NCBI GenBank assembly: GCA_949318235.1
Contig: OX439127.1
Location: forward strand, 7,155,534 to 7,219,533
DNA length: 64,000 bases
Origin: Ecdyonurus torrentis
Lineage: Eukaryota; Arthropoda; Insecta; Ephemeroptera; Heptageniidae
Direction of reading: 5' to 3'
The translations under genes and the position numbers were made by a program. Of this stretch, positions 58,500 through 64,000 are shown one piece after another. Each line of letters opens with the position of its first letter. Positions within the stretch are counted from its first letter, which is position 1. Below the pieces are notes generated by a model. It did no database searches. It saw only the letters and a list, made by a program, of their open reading frames with translations, and was not told the DNA's origin.

Positions 58500-60420
58500 A
58501 ACTATAGGGTATCATCTGAAGAGTCCGGTGCACTCTGGAAAAACACCGTGATCGAAGTCACGTGACCAGTGATTCAAGTGACTGAAGTTCTTACAGGATA
58601 TTTCTATGATAGTAGCAAACAAAAATACCAGCGATAAAGGTATTGAGAGAAATTCCTGGCCAAGTTTGGACAATGCATTTCTTATCGCAACATGAATCAC
58701 TCATATTATGTATAAATGTTGAAGTAAAGCTTTATATTTTATAAAACTTGATATCGTTGCTTCTTTCTATACGCATGATAGATAGATTGAATGAACAAAA
58801 TACTATAATACTAATAAAAAAAAATAATAAAAAAGAGCAAAATTTAGCAAGCTAAAATTATTAGGAGATTAAAAATTACATTAATTATACTACACACTAT
58901 GAATTTAATTTACATATTTGTTCACAAAAAAAAAAGTTTCGCTTTTTTATATATAGCTTTAGCACTACAAATAAATAAATGAACCAAAGATTTGCAAGCC
59001 AATATTTACGCTTAAAATTTTGGAAAATGTAAATTTTTTGTGTATGATGTTTTTTTTTTATTTGTAAAAATACGCATAACAAATGTTTTTCGTAGTTCTT
59101 TTTTTTTTTTTAATATTATTATTTTTTTTTTTAATCAACAAATTTAATTTATTACTTCGTAGCAGTAAATTCTTAATTATAATGTTGAATTATTGGTATC
59201 CTTAAAAAAACAATAATTTTTAAAGTTTAAAATTATCAAAATTCAAAAAGTACAAAAAAAAAGTGCCAAATAATAATAATAATAATAAAATTAATATAGC
59301 TCATGCAGTAAAGATGTTAGTTTCAATTATTGTCTCATTAAAGCTTTGATAAAAGTGTACTATCAATTAATGCAAAACAAATACTAATTTTGTAAGTTAC
59401 AATTTTCAAGAGCAGTGAAAAAAAAAGGTAATATTTTGAAAAAAAAAAAAAAAAAAGGTGTCTGGTCATATTGGATGTAGTTTTTTGGTCAAACATTTGT
59501 AATTATGTGCAAGTAATTTATATTTGAAGTGAAAATTATTTGAATTCATTATTATTAGTATTGCATATCAAGAAATATCTAAAACTAATTCGTGTATATA
59601 CTTCACGCAATTTACACCGAGATCAATGCAAAAGCTTGTCGAGGACAATTTCTCACTCAATAGGTAGGTAAAAAGCAAAAATTACATGCTTGATGTATAT
59701 TTTAAATACAATAGAAATAACCAAATTAAAAAAAATTTTAATAGTTTGATATTTAAATTGATTACTTTCATTACTTGATTTTCCATAATAGAATATTTAA
59801 TTTTATTAGTTTTGGATTTAAATTATTGAAAAATATTGATATGAACTTGATAAAATTTGCATTAATCATTATTATTTAATTATTTTTCCTATATAGGCAG
59901 TGCTGTATGTTATTTTGCTATGAAAAATAATGACAATATTGTCGAGAGACTTATAATCAACATGTATTAGAAGTAAAACTATTTTGATGATAAAGGTAGA
60001 TAGTAGCTTCCTGTCTACAAAAATAAAATAGAGCCCGAGGCAATGTGATTCAGTACTGCATAATTCTAAGGCGTAAGTAAAATAAAATGTACTTCTTTAT
60101 TTCGTATTTATCAAATTTCTCACTTATTACTTATCAATTTGGAATTTAAATCACACCATCAAATAGAACAAAAAATTAAGCGCGCATTGGTAGCTCTAAT
60201 TTTTTTATATTATTAACTGACGCATTTTAATAACCAAAAAACGTTATATCTGAAGTATTTTTTGCGATAAAAAAAATTCGCACTTCCAATGCGCAGACAT
60301 TGTAAAAAGCTATTAGTGTTCCAAAAATAAAACTTTAGAAACAGTTTTTAGAGAAATAATCGCGAAAATACGATTTACATGTATTTATATGGATGTATGA
60401 AAAGTTGCCTATCTACTAAG
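58500..60420. other. Non-coding AT-rich stretch
   Basis: Long A and T runs and (AAT)n; no convincing gene, RNA or element. Confidence 0.4.
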
Positions 60421-60756
60421 GGACAGCAGTGCACTGGACTCTTGGTTGGAGGAGGTTGGGTGGAGAAAGCCCATCACAGGTACGATCTTTTAGGTAGTCA
60501 CGTGATCAATTTGGAGTGATATGGTATTTTTTTAAATTTGGAAATATTGTCCCAGCAAACTTGTTACATATTTTAATAAATAATATCTAAACAATTTATA
60601 ACTTATTAATAGTATAATATCATTTTTTTTTAATATAAGAAAAAACTCCTGTAGTCACTGCTTCTAAAAACTAAAAACTATTTCATTTTTATACTTCAAT
60701 AGCTCCAGTCGTAAAATGTTTATATTTTACCTACACAAATTAATTATTTTAAAGGA

Positions 60757-60870
60757 CAACTTGCAATGATTTTTTTTTTTTAACTTACTTAAATGATAAC
60801 GATTTTTCATATGAAATGCACCAAAGGTTAGTTTTAATTCATTTTCAATATTGTTTATTCATTGCAAGTG
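60757..60870. mobile_element. MITE family 3, copy 2
   Basis: CAACTTGCAATGATTT at the left and TTCATTGCAAGTG at the right, about 114 bp. A third left end (CCACTTGCAATGATTG) occurs at 55320. Confidence 0.65.
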
Positions 60871-61048
60871 ATTCATTAATTTTGTTTCAAAATAGATTTT
60901 TATATTTCTCGCTGTGTATAATGTCCAAGTTTTTGTTGTTATGTTGTGACGATGATAGTGATAAATGTGTATTTCATTGTATAGGATTACACAAATTAAT
61001 ACACAATTGAGAAATTTGAAAGGGAGAGATGGTAGGGCCAATCTCTGA

Positions 61049-61336
61049 TATAGGATGTCTGCATTCATATACAAAATCAACGCCATATGTGATCACTAAA
61101 TAACATTGCCAGGTATGGGGGAAAACATTTTAAAACTACTTAGCAATATTTGTGAGAGCAATGATGATGAAAATAGGTTGAATTTCAAGTATGCATGAAA
61201 AATAACAACAACCAATTATTATCTGATTTCCTCTAAAGCCAAAAGTGATGTTTGTTCTATGCTGAGCAATGTTGTTCATTGCTCCAGTATGGCGTCCAAG
61301 CACATTCAGTATGATGTTATGTGCATACATCCTATA
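61049..61336. mobile_element. MITE family 2, full copy
   Basis: TATAGGATGTCTGCATTCA at the left and TGTGCATACATCCTATA at the right. Inside, GATCACTAAATAACATTGCC pairs with GAGCAATGTTGTTCATTGC. Confidence 0.8.
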
Positions 61337-61754
61337 GACACATGAATGTACCTAACATTAGTTTTAGGAACATGACATTTCTACAGAAATCAGTAGTTGA
61401 AAAAATGACCCCACAGGGTCAACATTACCCCTCCTTAGAGTGCCAGCAAGAGGGGTGACTTTGGACAAAATTTCAAACAGTTATTTACTCCCAAACTAAA
61501 GCTCATATAGAAAAATGAAACAACAACTAAAGTTAAGATTGGTTTTTACACTTGTTTGCTTTTAAATTTTTTCTTTCTTTTTTATGTTTCACATTGGGGG
61601 GGAAATAAGACTCTGCCACCCCCTTTCTCTCACTACGTATTGTAAGATCTTTACGGTTTTTACATTGGAGATATAGAGACCTTGTACTTTATATAACAGT
61701 AGGTTTTAGAATCAAGAAATTGCTACAATAATTAGTGAGTGTAAAATGGGGTGG

Positions 61755-62056
61755 TTAGCAGCTTCAGTAGACAGTAAATGTAATCCTGGTGACAAGCTGA
61801 TTTCATTGAACTGGCTTCTGGAGCTGCTAGCATCAATCAATATTGATTTGTGTACAATTTAGCATTTTCAGTAGCCAGTTCAATGTAATCCTGGTGTTGA
61901 TCTGATTACATTGAATTGGCTACTGAAGCTGCTAACATCAATCAATATTGATTTGTGTACAAGTTAGCAGCTTCAGTAGCTAGTTCAATGTAATTCTGGT
62001 GATGAGCTGACTACATTAAACTGGCTCTGAAGCTGCTAACATCAATCAATATTGAT
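61755..62056. repeat. Second, short array of the palindromic units
   Basis: Three units of the same GCAGCTTCAGTAGCCAGT / ATCAATATTGAT family as 49130-50260. Confidence 0.85.
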
Positions 62057-62075
62057 TGCATAAATAATAATGATT

Positions 62076-62175
62076 TTAAGGTTAGCTTGCTGCTGGCATC
62101 AAGTTTTCTCCCACTTTTACCATCACGTGGTTTCCTTTTCCGGCACTTCCTTTTCCGCATTTTGAGTAAACAGAA
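62076..62175. repeat. Partial copy of the 27955 foldback element
   Basis: It shares TTAGCTTGCTGCTGGCATCA, CCACTTTTACCATCACGTGG and GCATTTTGAGTAAACAGAAG with 27955-28125. Confidence 0.7.
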
Positions 62176-62342
62176 GCACACATAGTCTTGAATGAAGATG
62201 AAATATATGCCTAAAAAAAATGTTAATCTAAAAAATATATATATATATACACACACGTATATAATTTTATTTCTCAACCCGTCTCTTTCATATATAGCTT
62301 CTGTTTTTCAAACAATTAAAGTAAAGTTTCTTAATTTAATAT

Positions 62343-62520
62343 ATTGACTGATAAAGGAACTACTTTTATGAGGCCGACTAAGCGATTTTGCTCACATCCG
62401 CTTCCGTTTCGACATTCTGGGCTGGGCATGTATAGTAAATTGTAAGTAGAAACGGAAGCTCATGTGACCGAAATTGCTTATAGTCAGCTTCAAAACTATT
62501 GTTCCTTTATCAGTTAATAC
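62343..62520. mobile_element. Foldback MITE with ~70-bp arms
   Basis: TTGACTGATAAAGGAACTAC at the left is inverted as GTTCCTTTATCAGTTAATA at the right; CGCTTCCGTTTC and GAAACGGAAGC pair near the centre. Confidence 0.85.
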
Positions 62521-63121
62521 TAGTTTGTTTGTTTTTAATGTAACAAAACAAATTACCTTATGTACCATTTTTCTGAAAAAAAAATCAAAAAATCAAAAAT
62601 ATAAATGTTATATTTCTCTATTATATATTAAACATTATATTATTATATCATTAAGTTTCATTTTATCAACAATTTAAGTCACATATAATGTTGCCACTGG
62701 ATAAAAAATAAAAAATATACACAGATTTTATTGTTTGCGTTTGTGTTTTGAATTATACTGTACTAATTTAAAAGAAAATATAATGAATATTTGTCGATTG
62801 TATATAAGTATAAAAAAAACATTAAAAAAATTAATTAACTTTTTTTCTCTGTATTACCTGTTGAACTTAATTTGTTCCAAAAAGTTAGATAAACAACATA
62901 ATATGTTGTTTTTTGTAAAAAAACAATAACATAAAACGTACAATATTGTGTTTTGTGACAATGCAATTGCGTAGCTTGGCAATGCAGAATAGTTGAGAGT
63001 GTTTTCTGTTTTGTGCTAGATATATACATATGAAGTTTGAAACTTTGACATTTACAATATAGTGATAACAAAATTAAATGACAGCAGTAATCAATATGAA
63101 AATCTTGTATTGGAATTTAAC

Positions 63122-63245
63122 CACTTGCAATAATAAATTGTTTTTTTATTACTATTGATGGTATATATCAACAATTTATGGTAATTTTTTCATATTGCTT
63201 TAATAATGTTTAAATTTATTTTAAATAAATAATTTATTGCAAGTG
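63122..63245. mobile_element. MITE family 3 (CACTTGCAAT ends), copy 1
   Basis: CACTTGCAATAATAAATT at the left and AATTTATTGCAAGTG at the right; 124 bp, AT-rich, non-coding. Confidence 0.8.
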
Positions 63246-63312
63246 ATGCATTGTCAGCATTGTATTTTAATCTGACCTCTTGCAATATTTTTATTTCCTT
63301 TAATTTTTGTAG

Positions 63313-63393
63313 GAACGTGAGCAAAAAGTTAAGAATTATAAAAATAAAATGAAAAAAAAATGTGACGGAGATGCAGCACCACTTTCATACTGA
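63313..63393 (+). other. Exon-like segment, possible terminal exon
   Basis: A strong pyrimidine tract with TTTTTGTAG precedes an open frame EREQKVKNYKNKM, then Lys-rich sequence to DGDAAPLSY and a stop. The acceptor is convincing but the protein is low-complexity and no partner exon was confirmed. Confidence 0.25.
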
Positions 63394-63442
63394 ACATTTA
63401 ATAACTTTGCGCAGTAATATGTATACCAACGTATCTTATAAT

Positions 63443-64000
63443 TAGAGACCGGATTTAAAGTTTTTCAACATTTTTTTCTGTCATATTTAGGTCCCTTTTA
63501 ATGAAAAATGAGTGTGAATTGCGCAATTTTAAGTCGTTTAATACCCATTTATTTTCAACATTTTCAACATTTTTAATGTTTTTGCAACATTTTTCAACAT
63601 TTTTCAACATTTTTGCATAATATTGCATAAAAAAAAAAAAAAAAAAAACGAAACGAAACGAAACGAAAACGAAACAAAAACATCAAAATTTTAGGGTGAA
63701 ATTTTAAATTACTACATCACTTAGCTTAACATTGGAATAAGTTGGTGCCATTAAAATATGATTTTTTTTTTGTATGGTTGCTAAAATTTCAGAAAAAATA
63801 AATGTTAAAAATACATTAAATATTAATAATTGACTTGTTGAAATCCAGGTTTTAAGATATTTCCTATTTCTACTAAAGTTTGCAGTTTACAATATTTTTC
63901 AACGTTTAGATAAAAAGTCCATATCTCTCAAATTCAAATTTTTATCCCAAAGATTTTCGTTGTTATTCAATGTATAACAACTACCGAAAATACTACTGAA
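63443..64000 (+). mobile_element. Left end of a related hAT-type element, cut by the window edge
   Basis: TAGAGACCGGATT differs from the 55786 element's terminus by one base (TAGAGCCCGGATT), and the preceding CTTATAAT fits nTnnnnAn. TTTTTCAACA motifs repeat at 63470-63615. The other end is outside the window. Confidence 0.5.

Overview
The window is AT-rich, intron-bearing eukaryotic DNA, dominated by transposable elements and simple repeats. I find one intact gene. The organism is an animal. An arthropod is my best guess, because a RING protein ending in a divergent cyclophilin domain resembles proteins I remember from arthropods; I could not check this, so treat it as weak.

The gene lies on the + strand, with three coding exons at 28187-28632, 32130-32271 and 40297-41673. 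The reading frame joins cleanly (phase 2/1, then 0/0) and gives 654 residues. In order they are a C3HC4 RING, an acidic linker, a degenerate B-box half, a helical stretch, an in-frame 12-base minisatellite (Met-Ser-Ser-Ala type) and a cyclophilin domain that has lost most catalytic residues. This is the layout of a TRIM-cyclophilin fusion, known in primates as TRIM5-CypA and probably independent here. Introns 1 and 2 (3.5 kb and 8.0 kb) are packed with foldback elements, small inverted-repeat elements, a probable solo LTR and a roughly 560-bp tetranucleotide array.

Layout. 1-8.5 kb: small inverted-repeat elements and a foldback element carrying ~125-bp tandem repeats. 8.5-9.3 kb and 19.4-20.3 kb: two copies of a segment holding a decayed mind bomb (mib) ankyrin exon. 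10.3-16.2 kb: a decayed Ty3/Gypsy-type retrotransposon on the - strand, with gag, RT, RNase H and integrase remnants. 20.3-20.7 kb: two Penelope-like fragments head to head. 23.8 kb: a 5S rRNA-derived SINE head. 25.4-27.4 kb: a foldback element made of ~139-bp repeats. 28.1-41.7 kb: the gene. 41.9-43.3 kb: a Penelope-like reverse transcriptase with frameshifts. 46-50 kb: a tRNA-like sequence, foldback elements, a perfect 49-bp-stem hairpin and palindromic satellite units. 50.9-53.5 kb: a 2.6-kb inverted repeat whose ends are copies of a small element with CRE-like cores. 55.8-57.2 kb: a non-autonomous hAT element with an 8-bp target duplication. The remainder is small inverted-repeat elements, microsatellites and unassigned AT-rich DNA.

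There is no operon-like organisation and no bacterial feature. Apart from the RING-cyclophilin gene, every coding trace belongs to a broken mobile element, a pseudogene fragment, or weak exon-like signals near 57.5, 60.4 and 63.3 kb.
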